Positions 1 through 7,892 of a stretch of 26,158 bases of DNA are shown one piece after another. A program made the position numbers and the translations under genes. How positions within the stretch are numbered: position 1 is the first letter of the stretch; each line of letters starts with the position of its first letter. The notes under the pieces are model-generated. The model searched no databases and was not told the DNA's origin. It saw only the letters and a program-made list of their open reading frames with translations. This DNA comes from Candidatus Yonathbacteria bacterium RIFCSPHIGHO2_01_FULL_51_10. Its GTDB lineage: Bacteria; Patescibacteriota; Minisyncoccia; Phycocordibacterales; UBA1539_B. Where the stretch lies: contig MHUS01000021.1 of assembly GCA_001823505.1 (NCBI GenBank), positions 3,289-29,446 of the forward strand, in the 5' to 3' direction.

Positions 1-2
1 GC

Positions 3-665
3 GCGCGCGAAGTGTATATTATCGAGGAGCCGATGGCGGCCGCGATCGGGATCAAACTGCCCGTGAAGGACCCCGTCGGGAGCATGATCATCGACATCGG
101 CGGTGGCACGACCGACATCGCGGTGATCTCCTTGGGCGGTATCGTGCGGTCAAAGAACCTGCGTGTTGCCGGCGATAAATTGAACCAAGACATCATTTCC
201 TATATTCGCGATGAATTCAAAATCCTCATCGGCGAGCGCACGGCTGAAAGTATCAAGATCGCCATCGGCTCGGCGGTGAAGGCCAATCCGCCCCTTGAGG
301 CATCGGTGCGCGGGCGTGATCTGGTGACCGGGCTGCCGCGCGAGGTGGTGCTCACCGATGCTGACGTGCGCGAGGCAACGACACTCTCCATGCAATCCCT
401 CGTGGACGCGGTCAAGGAAGTCCTTGAGACCACGCCGCCGGAAATACTTTCTGATGTGATGCACCGGGGCGTGGTCCTGACCGGTGGCGGGGCGCTCTTG
501 CAGGGGGTTGATGTGCTTCTTGCGAATGCGCTCAAGATCCCGGTGTATGTGGCCAATGATCCGCTGACGGCAGTCGCTCGAGGGACGGGTGTGGTGCTTG
601 AGAAGATGGACGATTTTATTGATGTATTGGTTGATGCCAACGATGATGCAATCCCGCCGAAATAA
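3..665 (+). CDS. mreB: Rod shape-determining protein MreB (5' end outside window)
   Basis: This is the C-terminal two thirds of MreB, the bacterial actin homologue that polymerises under the inner membrane and positions the elongation machinery. The reading frame is open from the window edge, so the true start lies upstream. A GTG near the edge is an internal valine, not a start. Visible actin-family features are the segment EVYIIEEPMAAAIG, the phosphate-2 loop IIDIGGGTTDIAVISLGGIV and the adenosine motif GVVLTGGGALLQGVD. About 220 of the usual 330-345 residues are present. mreC begins inside its last codons and the mreC, mreD-like and mrdA genes follow, which is the classical rod operon order. 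Identity is secure; the missing N-terminus cannot be judged. Confidence 0.96.
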   Translation, partial: AREVYIIEEPMAAAIGIKLPVKDPVGSMIIDIGGGTTDIAVISLGGIVRSKNLRVAGDKLNQDIISYIRDEFKILIGERTAESIKIAIGSAVKANPPLEASVRGRDLVTGLPREVVLTDADVREATTLSMQSLVDAVKEVLETTPPEILSDVMHRGVVLTGGGALLQGVDVLLANALKIPVYVANDPLTAVARGTGVVLEKMDDFIDVLVDANDDAIPPK

Positions 666-1443
666 ACCACAGATGTACAAAGTCGGGACGCTTGTGATCC
701 TGGTTGTTCTTGTTGTGGTGTTTGCGGCTCCGGTTCGCGCGGCTGTTGCAGGCGGGGTGATGTGGGCGGTTGAGCCGCTCCTTGCGATGAGTCGTGCTAC
801 TCACAACGGCATCTCTTCCTTCATCCAAACTTTTTCATCAACGCGCACGCTCATCGCGGAAAATACCGCCATCAAAAGAGAGTTGGATGATCTAAAAATG
901 CGGCTCCTTGACCGCAATTTGCTTGCCGAGGAGAACGCGCAACTCCGGGAGCTTATGGGGCAGACCCCGGTGCCATCGGGCGTGCTGGGCACCGTTCTTT
1001 CCGGGCCGGGATTCGCGCCCTACGATACGCTGGTTGTTGATGCAGGCAAGAATGTCGGAATACAAGAAGGCGACCGAGTCTTCATTGGGGAGAACGTTAT
1101 CATAGGGAGGGTCTCTGCGGTATACGCATACTCATCGCAAGTCGTACTCCTCTCATCCCCGGGAGAAAAAAGCGACGTGGTTCTCTTTGGGGGAACAAGT
1201 AGTGATTCGGTGGTGACGGCGATCGGTCGCGGCGGCGGCAGTTTTGAAATTCTTATACCCCGCGACATCGTGATCGCGACGGGGACGCCGGTGTTTGCGT
1301 TAGGGACATCTCGCATTATCGCCACCGTGGAGGGATCGGAAGGCAATGCCAATGACCCTTTCAAGAAGCTTCTCTTGCGTACGCCGATCAATCCGCAGTC
1401 CATCCGATTCGTTCGTATTGTTTCTTCACGCCCACCCCTATGA
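646..1443 (+). CDS. mreC: Cell shape-determining protein MreC
   Basis: MreC is a bitopic periplasmic scaffold that links MreB to PBP2 and the elongation complex. The sequence shows a basic N-terminus (MQSRRNKPQMYK), one membrane segment at about residues 12-30, a coiled coil (about 60-100, including AENTAIKRELDDLKMRLL) and a beta-rich domain with the family pattern VVDAGKNVGIQEGDRVF. The start at 646 (or the adjacent ATG at 643) gives about 265 residues, typical for the family, and overlaps mreB by about 20 nt. An ATG at 673 just after the mreB stop is an alternative. The frame is open further upstream to 589, but that extension has no MreC character. The stop overlaps the next start as ATGA, so translation is probably coupled. 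Confidence 0.93.
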   Translation: MQSRRNKPQMYKVGTLVILVVLVVVFAAPVRAAVAGGVMWAVEPLLAMSRATHNGISSFIQTFSSTRTLIAENTAIKRELDDLKMRLLDRNLLAEENAQLRELMGQTPVPSGVLGTVLSGPGFAPYDTLVVDAGKNVGIQEGDRVFIGENVIIGRVSAVYAYSSQVVLLSSPGEKSDVVLFGGTSSDSVVTAIGRGGGSFEILIPRDIVIATGTPVFALGTSRIIATVEGSEGNANDPFKKLLLRTPINPQSIRFVRIVSSRPPL

Positions 1444-1685
1444 CCAAGCGTCTCGTTGCCGATGCGCTCATGGTCCTTTCTGCAATATTTTTGCCGTGGT
1501 GGATCACCGCGCCGCTCATTGTCGCCGGATGTATGTTCATGGAGGCCTTTTATGAGGGGATCATGCTCGCCGCGATCATTGATCTGATATACGGCACGAC
1601 AACCCTTCCGCATTTGACCATTGCGGCATGTCTGGCCTTTTTGGCAGGACCTGTTCTCCGGGAGCGCGTCAGATGGTATTCTTAA
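1440..1685 (+). CDS. mreD: Small MreD-like integral membrane protein
   Basis: This encodes 81 residues that are almost wholly hydrophobic. About three membrane segments are visible, roughly at residues 8-31, 37-52 and 58-73. Its position between mreC and mrdA is exactly where mreD sits in rod operons, and its start overlaps the mreC stop. MreD proteins usually have 150-170 residues and 5-6 membrane segments, so this would be a reduced version. No sequence motif by itself proves MreD, so the name comes from context and topology. It ends 6 nt before mrdA and should be co-transcribed and translationally coupled. Confidence 0.7.
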   Translation: MTKRLVADALMVLSAIFLPWWITAPLIVAGCMFMEAFYEGIMLAAIIDLIYGTTTLPHLTIAACLAFLAGPVLRERVRWYS

Positions 1686-1691
1686 AGAACC

Positions 1692-3494
1692 ATGGGAATG
1701 TTTTCACCAAGACGGCGCAACACGAATGGAGGGGAGATCAATCTTGACGAGATTCTCCTTGATGCCAAGAACCTTCCCGAATTCAACGTGCACCAAATGG
1801 AGGGCCGCATTGAGCGACCAATATCCAAGTGGGCGGTGCGCTCCCTCGGTATCGCTTTCTTTTTCATTGCGGCTGCGTTTTCCTCGCGCGCGGTGGTTCT
1901 GCAGATCGTGCATGGCGATACGTATCGCGCCAAGGCGGACGCCAACCATCTCGACAGCGTGCCAATATTTTCACAGCGGGGGATCATTTACGATCGCACG
2001 GGGGCAGAGCTCGCATGGAACACGGCGCCCGAGCTCGCGAATCATGTATGGTTTGGTTCGATGCTCACGGCGGGAACTGTCGGAGCGACAGATCCTCATG
2101 CAACAACGACGAGCGACACGTATCTGTCAGAACCTTACTTGCGGTCATACATTAGAGAGTCGGGCTTCGGGCACCTCCTTGGGTATGTTTCCTATCCGCT
2201 CAAAGACAATAAAGGATTTTACTATCAGACGGAATTTCAGGGGAAGGCTGGCGTCGAGGGGCTTTTGGATAAAGAGCTGAATGGGTTGAATGGGACGCGC
2301 CTGACAGAGACGGACGCTCTGGGGAATATTGCGGGAGAGAGCGTGATCGAGCCGCCCAAGGACGGCAGTAATGTCACGCTTTCTATTGATGCGGGGGTTC
2401 AGAGTACCTTAAATAACGCGATCGCGGCGCTGGCGCAAAAATCGGGATTTGTCGGCGGCGGCGGTGTGATCATGGATGTACGAACCGGGGAGGTTTTGGC
2501 ACTCACCAGTTATCCCGAGTATGATTCACAAGTGCTCTCGCTCGGAGACGATGTGGATAAGATCCGTGGATACATGACGGGGACGAACAAGCCGCTCCTT
2601 AATCGCGTACTCTCGGGTCTCTATACGCCCGGTTCTATTGTGAAGCCGTTTGTCGCGCTCGGCGCACTCGAAGAAGGCGTGATAGACCCCAACAAAAAAA
2701 TTCTTTCAACCGGGTCTATTTCAATTCCCAATCCCTACGATCCGACGAAGCCATCGGTCTTTCGCGACTGGCGAGCGCAGGGATGGGTGGACATGCGGCA
2801 GGCGCTCGCGGTGTCTTCCGACGTGTACTTCTACGAAGTGGGAGGTGGATACAAGAACGAACAAAAAGGTTTGGGTATTAGTAATATCAAGAAATACAGC
2901 GAGCTTTTTGGTCTCGGCTCTACGACGGGTATCATTTTAGGGAACGAAGCCACGGGTGTCATTCCTGATCCGGAATGGAAAGCGGCGAATTTTAACGGTG
3001 AACCGTGGCGCTTGGGTGATACGTATCATACCGCGGTGGGGCAGTACGGATTTCAGGTGACGCCGATCCAGATGGTACGCGCGGTCGCGGCGCTTGCCAA
3101 CAACGGCACGCTCCTTGTTCCCCAGATCCTCAAGGATGCGGCACCGGAGGTTACCTCAACAGTTTCTATTCGTCCGGAAAATTTTAAGATCGTGAAAGAG
3201 GGCATGCGGGAAGGAGTTCTTGCCGGTACGGCAAGCGCACTCGCATTCCCCAACGTGACTGTGGCGGCCAAGACCGGTACCGCGGAGCTCGGGGCGGCCA
3301 AGCAGTACGTGAACTCATGGACCACGGGATTTTTCCCCTATGAGGATCCACAGTATGCGTTCGCGGTCGTGATGGAGCGCGGCCCGGTGACCAATACTGT
3401 CGGCGCGTCATTCATCATGCGACAAGTGATCGACTGGATGCGGACCAATCGCCCGGAGTACGTGGGGCTGCCGGCGAAGGCTGCCGGGCAGTAG
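1692..3494 (+). CDS. mrdA: Peptidoglycan D,D-transpeptidase, elongation-type PBP2
   Basis: This class B penicillin-binding protein cross-links peptidoglycan during side-wall growth with RodA and MreC. The 600 residues comprise a cytoplasmic stretch of about 45, one membrane anchor (about 49-71), the dimerisation region beginning RGIIYDRTG (96-104), and a C-terminal transpeptidase. The active-site motifs are intact: SIVK with catalytic Ser315, SSD at 375-377 (the SxD form often seen in PBP2) and KTGT at 527-530. The N-terminal cytoplasmic tail is somewhat long. The start lies 6 nt after the mreD-like gene. The AAAGAA stretch before it is only a weak ribosome site, consistent with coupling. Its place beside mreBCD supports an elongation rather than a septal role. 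Confidence 0.95.
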   Translation: MGMFSPRRRNTNGGEINLDEILLDAKNLPEFNVHQMEGRIERPISKWAVRSLGIAFFFIAAAFSSRAVVLQIVHGDTYRAKADANHLDSVPIFSQRGIIYDRTGAELAWNTAPELANHVWFGSMLTAGTVGATDPHATTTSDTYLSEPYLRSYIRESGFGHLLGYVSYPLKDNKGFYYQTEFQGKAGVEGLLDKELNGLNGTRLTETDALGNIAGESVIEPPKDGSNVTLSIDAGVQSTLNNAIAALAQKSGFVGGGGVIMDVRTGEVLALTSYPEYDSQVLSLGDDVDKIRGYMTGTNKPLLNRVLSGLYTPGSIVKPFVALGALEEGVIDPNKKILSTGSISIPNPYDPTKPSVFRDWRAQGWVDMRQALAVSSDVYFYEVGGGYKNEQKGLGISNIKKYSELFGLGSTTGIILGNEATGVIPDPEWKAANFNGEPWRLGDTYHTAVGQYGFQVTPIQMVRAVAALANNGTLLVPQILKDAAPEVTSTVSIRPENFKIVKEGMREGVLAGTASALAFPNVTVAAKTGTAELGAAKQYVNSWTTGFFPYEDPQYAFAVVMERGPVTNTVGASFIMRQVIDWMRTNRPEYVGLPAKAAGQ

Positions 3495-3532
3495 TCCGAG
3501 GAGGGGGATACTCTGACGAGGGTTTCTTCACC

Positions 3533-3561
3533 TTGCTCAAAAGTCAGTTTTCAGATATAGT
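3533..3561 (+). promoter_or_regulatory. Sigma70-type promoter for greA-lysS
   Basis: TTGCTC at 3533-3538 and TATAGT at 3556-3561 are separated by 17 nt, a good match to the housekeeping promoter consensus. The predicted transcript starts near 3568 and has a leader of about 45 nt before the greA ATG at 3614. No clear Shine-Dalgarno sequence is visible in that leader. Confidence 0.65.
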
Positions 3562-3613
3562 GTAAGGGCTAAATCAACATTGCGGGGCTTACTAACAACA
3601 CCAATTCATTTCT

Positions 3614-4081
3614 ATGCCTGAAGAAAAAGAGTACCTGACGAAAGAAAAGCTTGCCGAGCTTAAGAAGGAACTTGAATTTTTGATGGGAACACGGCGCAAG
3701 GAGATCGCGGAAAAACTCGAATACGCAAAGTCGCTCGGGGACCTCTCTGAGAACGCCGAGTATCAAGAGGCGCGTGAAGACCAGGCATCGTGTGAGGACC
3801 GCATTCACAAGCTGGAGGGCATCATGAAATCAGCCGTGGTCATTACCAAGAAGCAAGGGGGGGTGGTCGGCATTGGCTCGACCGTCATCATCAAGAAGAC
3901 CGGTGAGAGCGCGACACGCACCTACCAGATCGTAGGGAGCGAAGAAGCCGACATGGCGTCAGGACGCATCTCCAATAAGTCGCCTCTGGGTGAAGCACTC
4001 ATGGGCAAGGAGAAAGGCGCGGATGTCTCGTGGAAGACGCCGACTGGTTCTGCATCGTGTGCGGTCGTTGACGTCACATAA
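3614..4081 (+). CDS. greA: Transcription elongation factor GreA
   Basis: GreA enters the secondary channel of RNA polymerase and stimulates cleavage of backtracked transcripts. The 155 residues match the family's usual length of about 158. The N-terminal antiparallel coiled coil (about 1-75) carries the tip motif GDLSENAEY at 42-50 with the catalytic acidic pair Asp43 and Glu46. The C-terminal FKBP-like half contains the typical pattern GRISNKSPLGEALMGKEKGA. It has its own promoter and is followed 38 nt later by lysS with no terminator between, so the two are probably co-transcribed. Confidence 0.96.
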   Translation: MPEEKEYLTKEKLAELKKELEFLMGTRRKEIAEKLEYAKSLGDLSENAEYQEAREDQASCEDRIHKLEGIMKSAVVITKKQGGVVGIGSTVIIKKTGESATRTYQIVGSEEADMASGRISNKSPLGEALMGKEKGADVSWKTPTGSASCAVVDVT

Positions 4082-4119
4082 CTCGCCGCCCTCATCACGG
4101 GTTAAAAACCCGAACATTC

Positions 4120-5589
4120 ATGGCATCACTTGAAGAACTGCGTGCAGAGCGCATTAAAAAACTCGAGATACTTAAAAACGCGGGGATGGATTCGTATCCT
4201 ATCACGACCCCGCCGCATATTTCTATTGCTGATGTGATAGCAAAATTTGCCGCACTTGCGCGCGGTAAGAAAGGAGTTGGTCTTGCGGGGCGCATCACGG
4301 CGATCCGTGGACAGGGTTCGCTCATCTTCTTTAATTTTTCCGACGGTACCGGCACCTTTCAAGGGCTTCTTAAAAAAGGGGATACCGATGATGCCGTACT
4401 AGAGCTTTTTTCAAACACGGTTGATCTGGGGGACATTGTCTGGGTCAAAGGTTCTCTCTTCGAAACAAAGACAAACGCAAAGACCGTGCTCGTAAAGGAA
4501 TGGACGATGCTTGCCAAGGCACTTCGTCCACTTCCGGATAAGTGGAGCGGACTCCAGGACGTAGAAGAGCGGTTTCGTAAGCGCTACCTCGATACGCTTA
4601 TGTCAGAAGATGTTCGTGCGCGATTCGTGGTGCGCTCGCAGGTCATTACCGAGATGCGTAACTTTCTTGATGATGCGGGATATCTTGAAGTTGAAACGCC
4701 GGTGCTTCAGGCGCATGCGGGTGGCGCGACCGCTTTGCCGTTTCAGACGCACCACAATGCGCTTGATGCGGATCTGTATCTGCGTATCGCGCCCGAGCTC
4801 TATCTCAAGCGGCTCCTTGTGGGCGGGTTCCCCAAGGTGTATGAGATCGCGCGCAATTTTAGAAACGAGGGGATCGATGTCACACACAATCCCGAGTTCA
4901 CCATGCTCGAGTTTTATGAAAGTTTTTCTAATGCCACAGAGCAGCGCGCCTTTGTGGAGAAACTTTTTAAGCATTTGGTAAAAACAGTGTTCAAAAAAGT
5001 TCCCATAGAAGTGGATGGTGTTGAGATTGATTTTAAAAATGCTTTTGCCGTGGTGGCGTTCTATGATCTTCTTCGTCGCCATGCACTCATCACAAACCCT
5101 GAGAGTGCATCGCTTGATGAGCTTACGCTTAAGGCACAACAGTGCGGCGTAGCAACCGAAAAGGGCGCAACACGCGAAAAGCTCCTTGATGATATTTATA
5201 AAAAAATGTGCCGGCCGAAGTTGATTCAGCCGACGTTCATCACTGATTATCCGGTGAATTATCTTCCGCTCGCGAAGCGCACTGAGGGCGATGCCTCGCT
5301 CGTAGACGCATTCCAGTTGGTGGCAGGGGGAATCGAACTTGTAAAAGCATTTTCAGAATTAAATGATCCGCTAGATCAAGCAGAGCGTTTTCGTGTGCAA
5401 GACGAGAATCGTAAGCAGGGGGACAAGGAAGCGCAGACAAGCGACCAAGAATATTTGGAAGCGCTTGAACACGGTATGCCACCCGCGGGCGGTGTAGGCA
5501 TCGGCATTGATCGCTTGGTGATGTTTCTCACCAACACCAAGAATATTCGGGAGGTGATCTTGTTTCCGACGTTGCGCACAAAGGAGTAG
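4120..5589 (+). CDS. lysS: Lysyl-tRNA synthetase, class II
   Basis: This enzyme charges tRNA-Lys with lysine using ATP. The 489 residues are normal for bacterial LysS. An N-terminal OB-fold anticodon-binding domain (about 53-150) is followed by the class II catalytic core. Motif 1 lies in the VRSQVITEMRNFLDDAGY region. Motif 2 is YEIARNFRNEGID (about 241-253), followed by the lysine-pocket segment HNPEFTMLEFYESF. Motif 3 is GIGIDRLVMFLT near residue 460. The sequence GGATALPF before motif 2 is also typical of LysRS. It follows greA. A small palindrome, CGGGTT-AAA-AACCCG, lies at 4098-4112 just before the start but has no T tract. Confidence 0.97.
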   Translation: MASLEELRAERIKKLEILKNAGMDSYPITTPPHISIADVIAKFAALARGKKGVGLAGRITAIRGQGSLIFFNFSDGTGTFQGLLKKGDTDDAVLELFSNTVDLGDIVWVKGSLFETKTNAKTVLVKEWTMLAKALRPLPDKWSGLQDVEERFRKRYLDTLMSEDVRARFVVRSQVITEMRNFLDDAGYLEVETPVLQAHAGGATALPFQTHHNALDADLYLRIAPELYLKRLLVGGFPKVYEIARNFRNEGIDVTHNPEFTMLEFYESFSNATEQRAFVEKLFKHLVKTVFKKVPIEVDGVEIDFKNAFAVVAFYDLLRRHALITNPESASLDELTLKAQQCGVATEKGATREKLLDDIYKKMCRPKLIQPTFITDYPVNYLPLAKRTEGDASLVDAFQLVAGGIELVKAFSELNDPLDQAERFRVQDENRKQGDKEAQTSDQEYLEALEHGMPPAGGVGIGIDRLVMFLTNTKNIREVILFPTLRTKE

Positions 5590-5615
5590 GGGATGCATAG
5601 GACAAGGATTTTTTA

Positions 5616-5644
5616 TTGACATATTCGCACAAAATATGTAATAT
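5616..5644 (+). promoter_or_regulatory. Strong sigma70-type promoter for the zinc-ribbon gene
   Basis: A perfect TTGACA (5616-5621) lies 17 nt before TAATAT (5639-5644). Transcription should begin near 5651, giving a leader of about 40 nt. The leader ends in a strong Shine-Dalgarno GGAGG (5680-5684), 7 nt from the ATG at 5692. Confidence 0.7.
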
Positions 5645-5691
5645 CTATTCAGCATTTTGACCTTTGGCAAATAAATTATGGAGGATAGATC

Positions 5692-6270
5692 ATGTGGTGG
5701 AATTGTCCAAGTTGCAGTAAATCTGTAGATGACGTGTGGGCATACTGTCCTTATTGCGGAGGGGCACTATTTGAGACCTGTCGTGAATGTGGGAAAAAAG
5801 AGCCGATTGGTCGGCCGATCTGCCTTACTCGGCTAGATATCATCAAGTCGAGTGTTGAAAAACATGCGATCTTATACACCGAAAAAAACAAACACGAAGG
5901 GCGGTCTGTTCGATCATGGAGGAATACGATGAATATATGGATAGGAAATAACTTTGAAATATTTTGGTTGTCAACAATGGTGTCACTAACGTTTGGTTTC
6001 ATTTTACTCAATAACTATGCAGGGGGCAAAATAGGGCTCGTAGCTTTTGTTGTAATGGCGGCTTTTTCCCTCTTAGTTATCGTAAATGTATTCATTGATG
6101 CGCTCATTCCCGTAGAGGCCAGTGATGATGCCTCCCTGGCGCGATTGAAGAAGGAGGGGATGCGAGAGTACTATAAGAACCATCCGGAAGAATATGCCAT
6201 GTTACGGCTTATTCAAGCCAACAAGAGTACGCCGGACATCTCTCACGTTCTTGCGAAGATCCTTCCGTAG
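5692..6270 (+). CDS. Zinc-ribbon membrane protein of unknown function
   Basis: I do not recognise a named family beyond the zinc ribbon. The N-terminus has CPSC (5-8) and CPYCGG (19-24), a clear four-cysteine knuckle pair. A second, incomplete set follows with CREC (30-33) and Cys44. After a basic stretch come two membrane segments (about 88-109 and 113-140). A charged cytoplasmic tail of about 50 residues follows, including REYYKNHPEEYAMLRLI. The start is fixed by GGAGG 7 nt upstream. The gene has its own strong promoter and is followed by two terminators, so it is a single-gene transcript placed between lysS and the mraZ operon. A role as a membrane-tethered adaptor or regulator is possible but unsupported. 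It is probably a real expressed gene. Confidence 0.85.
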   Translation: MWWNCPSCSKSVDDVWAYCPYCGGALFETCRECGKKEPIGRPICLTRLDIIKSSVEKHAILYTEKNKHEGRSVRSWRNTMNIWIGNNFEIFWLSTMVSLTFGFILLNNYAGGKIGLVAFVVMAAFSLLVIVNVFIDALIPVEASDDASLARLKKEGMREYYKNHPEEYAMLRLIQANKSTPDISHVLAKILP

Positions 6271-6285
6271 TCGAAGTTATATTTT

Positions 6286-6340
6286 AAAGACCCCCCGAAC
6301 CTTTGCCTCAGCAAAGAAGTAGGAGGGTCTTTTTCTTTTT
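6286..6340 (+). terminator. Intrinsic terminator after the zinc-ribbon gene
   Basis: AAAGACCC pairs with GGGTCTTT and runs into a T-rich tract (TTTTTCTTTTT). A second perfect hairpin, CTTTGC-CTCA-GCAAAG (6301-6316), is nested inside, so the RNA would fold as a branched stem. Confidence 0.8.
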
Positions 6341-6350
6341 AATTAAACGG

Positions 6351-6383
6351 CAAAAACCCCTGTAAATGCAGGGTTTTTTTATT
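6351..6383 (+). terminator. Second intrinsic terminator, possibly bidirectional
   Basis: CCCTG-TAAATG-CAGGG is flanked by A5 on the left and T7 on the right, so it could stop transcription in both directions. It insulates the mraZ operon from the zinc-ribbon gene. Confidence 0.75.
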
Positions 6384-6422
6384 TTAAGCCCCTCATTCGC
6401 TTGTGGATAACTATGGTTGCTT

Positions 6423-6473
6423 AGTGGGATGAAGTGTAATAAAATATAGACTAAGTGGAATGAAGTGGAATAT
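6423..6473 (+). promoter_or_regulatory. MraZ-box-like direct repeats at the mraZ promoter
   Basis: Four copies of an AGTGGRATGA-like box occur at 6423, 6433 (degenerate, AGTGTAATAA), 6454 and 6464. The steps are 10, 21 and 10 nt, so all lie on about one helical face. A possible -10 box, TATAGA, lies at 6445-6450 between the two pairs. MraZ proteins are known to bind tandem GTGG-type boxes with about 10 nt period upstream of their own operon. Assignment as the MraZ operator is inference from this match and position. Confidence 0.65.
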
Positions 6474-6530
6474 CCGCATTTCACGGTCGAGGAAACAAAA
6501 AGGCCTTAAGTTCTCAAAATTTTGCGCAAC

Positions 6531-6965
6531 ATGCTTTTGGGAGAATACACACACACCCTCGATCCTAAGAAACGGCTCTCTATGCCGTCAAAGTTCCGCA
6601 AGGAGCTTGGCAAAAAAGTGGTCGTTACGAAAGGATTCGAAAAATGCCTTTTTGTCTATCCGATGAAGGGATGGCAGCCTGCGGTTGAGAAACTTCGCAA
6701 GCTTCCGATGGGCGATGCGAGTGCGCGCGGCGTCGGACGATTCTTTTTTGGCGGTGCGGTCGAAACGGATGTCGATTCGCTCGGACGTATTTTGATCCCG
6801 GACTTTCTCAAAGAGTTTGCAGGGCTCGGCGAGAAGGTAGCGGTGGTCGGTATGTATGAGCGCATCGAGCTCTGGAATGAAAGCGGATGGAAGGAGTACA
6901 AGAAGCGCATCGAGCAGGATGCGGATACTCTCGCCGGAAAGTTCGGTGACGCCGGGACACTCTAA
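6531..6965 (+). CDS. mraZ: Transcriptional regulator MraZ
   Basis: MraZ is the conserved DNA-binding first gene of the division and cell-wall cluster, forming ring-shaped oligomers of a double AbrB-like fold. From the ATG at 6531 the protein has 144 residues and begins MLLGEYTHTLDPKKRLSMPSKFR, the standard family N-terminus. An in-frame TTG at 6522 is a less likely start. Each half carries the DxxGR-type signature. The second is canonical (DSLGR) while the first reads DPKKR. The gene lies downstream of four MraZ-box-like repeats, so autoregulation is likely. rsmH begins 6 nt after the stop. No Shine-Dalgarno is visible. Confidence 0.95.
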   Translation: MLLGEYTHTLDPKKRLSMPSKFRKELGKKVVVTKGFEKCLFVYPMKGWQPAVEKLRKLPMGDASARGVGRFFFGGAVETDVDSLGRILIPDFLKEFAGLGEKVAVVGMYERIELWNESGWKEYKKRIEQDADTLAGKFGDAGTL

Positions 6966-6971
6966 AGGGAA

Positions 6972-7874
6972 ATGGCTCACATTCCTGTTCTTTTACACGA
7001 AACCCTGACAGGCCTTATGCCGCAAAAGGGAGATACCGTGCTTGATGGTACCGCCGGTGCCGGAGGGCACGCCCTCGCATTCTGCCGTGAGGTGGGGGAG
7101 AGAGGGACCATCATAGCGCTTGATGCCGATGAGCAGGCCGTGGCGCGAGCCACGGAGAATCTCAAAGGATGTGGTGCCACGGTTCATGTGCTCCATGAGA
7201 ATTTTCGTAACCTGAAGCGAGCACTCGAGAGTCTGGGCACCACCAAGGTTGATCGCATTCTCTTTGACCTTGGGGTATCGAGCTTTCAGCTTGACCAAGA
7301 GGGAAGAGGGTTCTCCTTCCGCCGTGATGAGCCGCTCGCAATGACCTTTGCGCATGTTCCTGACCCGGAAGCACTCACTGCGCGGGAGATCGTCAACGAG
7401 TGGGAGGAAGAGCACATCGCCGACATCATTTACGGCTACGGGGAAGAACGGTATTCACGCACGATCGCCCGCGCCATGGTAGCGGCACGAAGGGCACACC
7501 CGATCGAGACCACGCATCAGCTGGTTGAGATCATCAGGAGCGCGGTACCGGCGCGGTATGCGAATGGCCGGGGCATTCATTTCGCCACGCGCACATTCCA
7601 GGCACTTCGCATCACCGTCAATGATGAATTAGGGGCTTTAAAACAAGGGTTAGAAGATGGCTGGGCACATCTTACAGAGGGAGGACGTATCGCCGTGATC
7701 TCGTTCCATAGCCTTGAGGATCGCATCGTAAAGCAATTTTTCAAGGAGAGGGAACGGGAGGGCACGGCAATGATCATCACAAAGAAGCCGGTCGAAGCGA
7801 GCGACGAAGAGCAAAAAGAAAATCCTCGCGCACGAAGCGCAAAACTTCGCATCGCTCAAAAAATACTTACTTAG
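6972..7874 (+). CDS. rsmH: 16S rRNA (cytosine(1402)-N(4))-methyltransferase RsmH (MraW)
   Basis: RsmH uses S-adenosylmethionine to methylate N4 of C1402 in the 16S rRNA decoding centre. The 300 residues are typical. Visible signatures are the N-terminal HIPVLLHE, the SAM-binding loop DGTAGAGGH (25-33), the family segment ILFDLGVSSFQLD followed by GRGFSFRRDEPL, and the C-terminal ISFHSLEDRIVKQFF. AAAGGGAA just before the ATG is a weak ribosome site. It is the second gene of the mraZ operon and is followed 18 nt later by the ftsL-like gene. Confidence 0.96.
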   Translation: MAHIPVLLHETLTGLMPQKGDTVLDGTAGAGGHALAFCREVGERGTIIALDADEQAVARATENLKGCGATVHVLHENFRNLKRALESLGTTKVDRILFDLGVSSFQLDQEGRGFSFRRDEPLAMTFAHVPDPEALTAREIVNEWEEEHIADIIYGYGEERYSRTIARAMVAARRAHPIETTHQLVEIIRSAVPARYANGRGIHFATRTFQALRITVNDELGALKQGLEDGWAHLTEGGRIAVISFHSLEDRIVKQFFKEREREGTAMIITKKPVEASDEEQKENPRARSAKLRIAQKILT

Positions 7875-7892
7875 ATCTTTAACGAAATCACC

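Noticed and set aside
1621..2280. A 219-codon plus-strand frame overlapping the mreD-like gene and PBP2
   Set aside because: Its translation is Arg/Ser/Cys-rich and unrelated to anything, while PBP2 in the other frame has all catalytic motifs.
4098..4112. Palindrome CGGGTT-AAA-AACCCG before lysS as a terminator or riboswitch
   Set aside because: Only 6 bp, no T tract and no further structure; it may affect translation slightly but a regulator cannot be supported.
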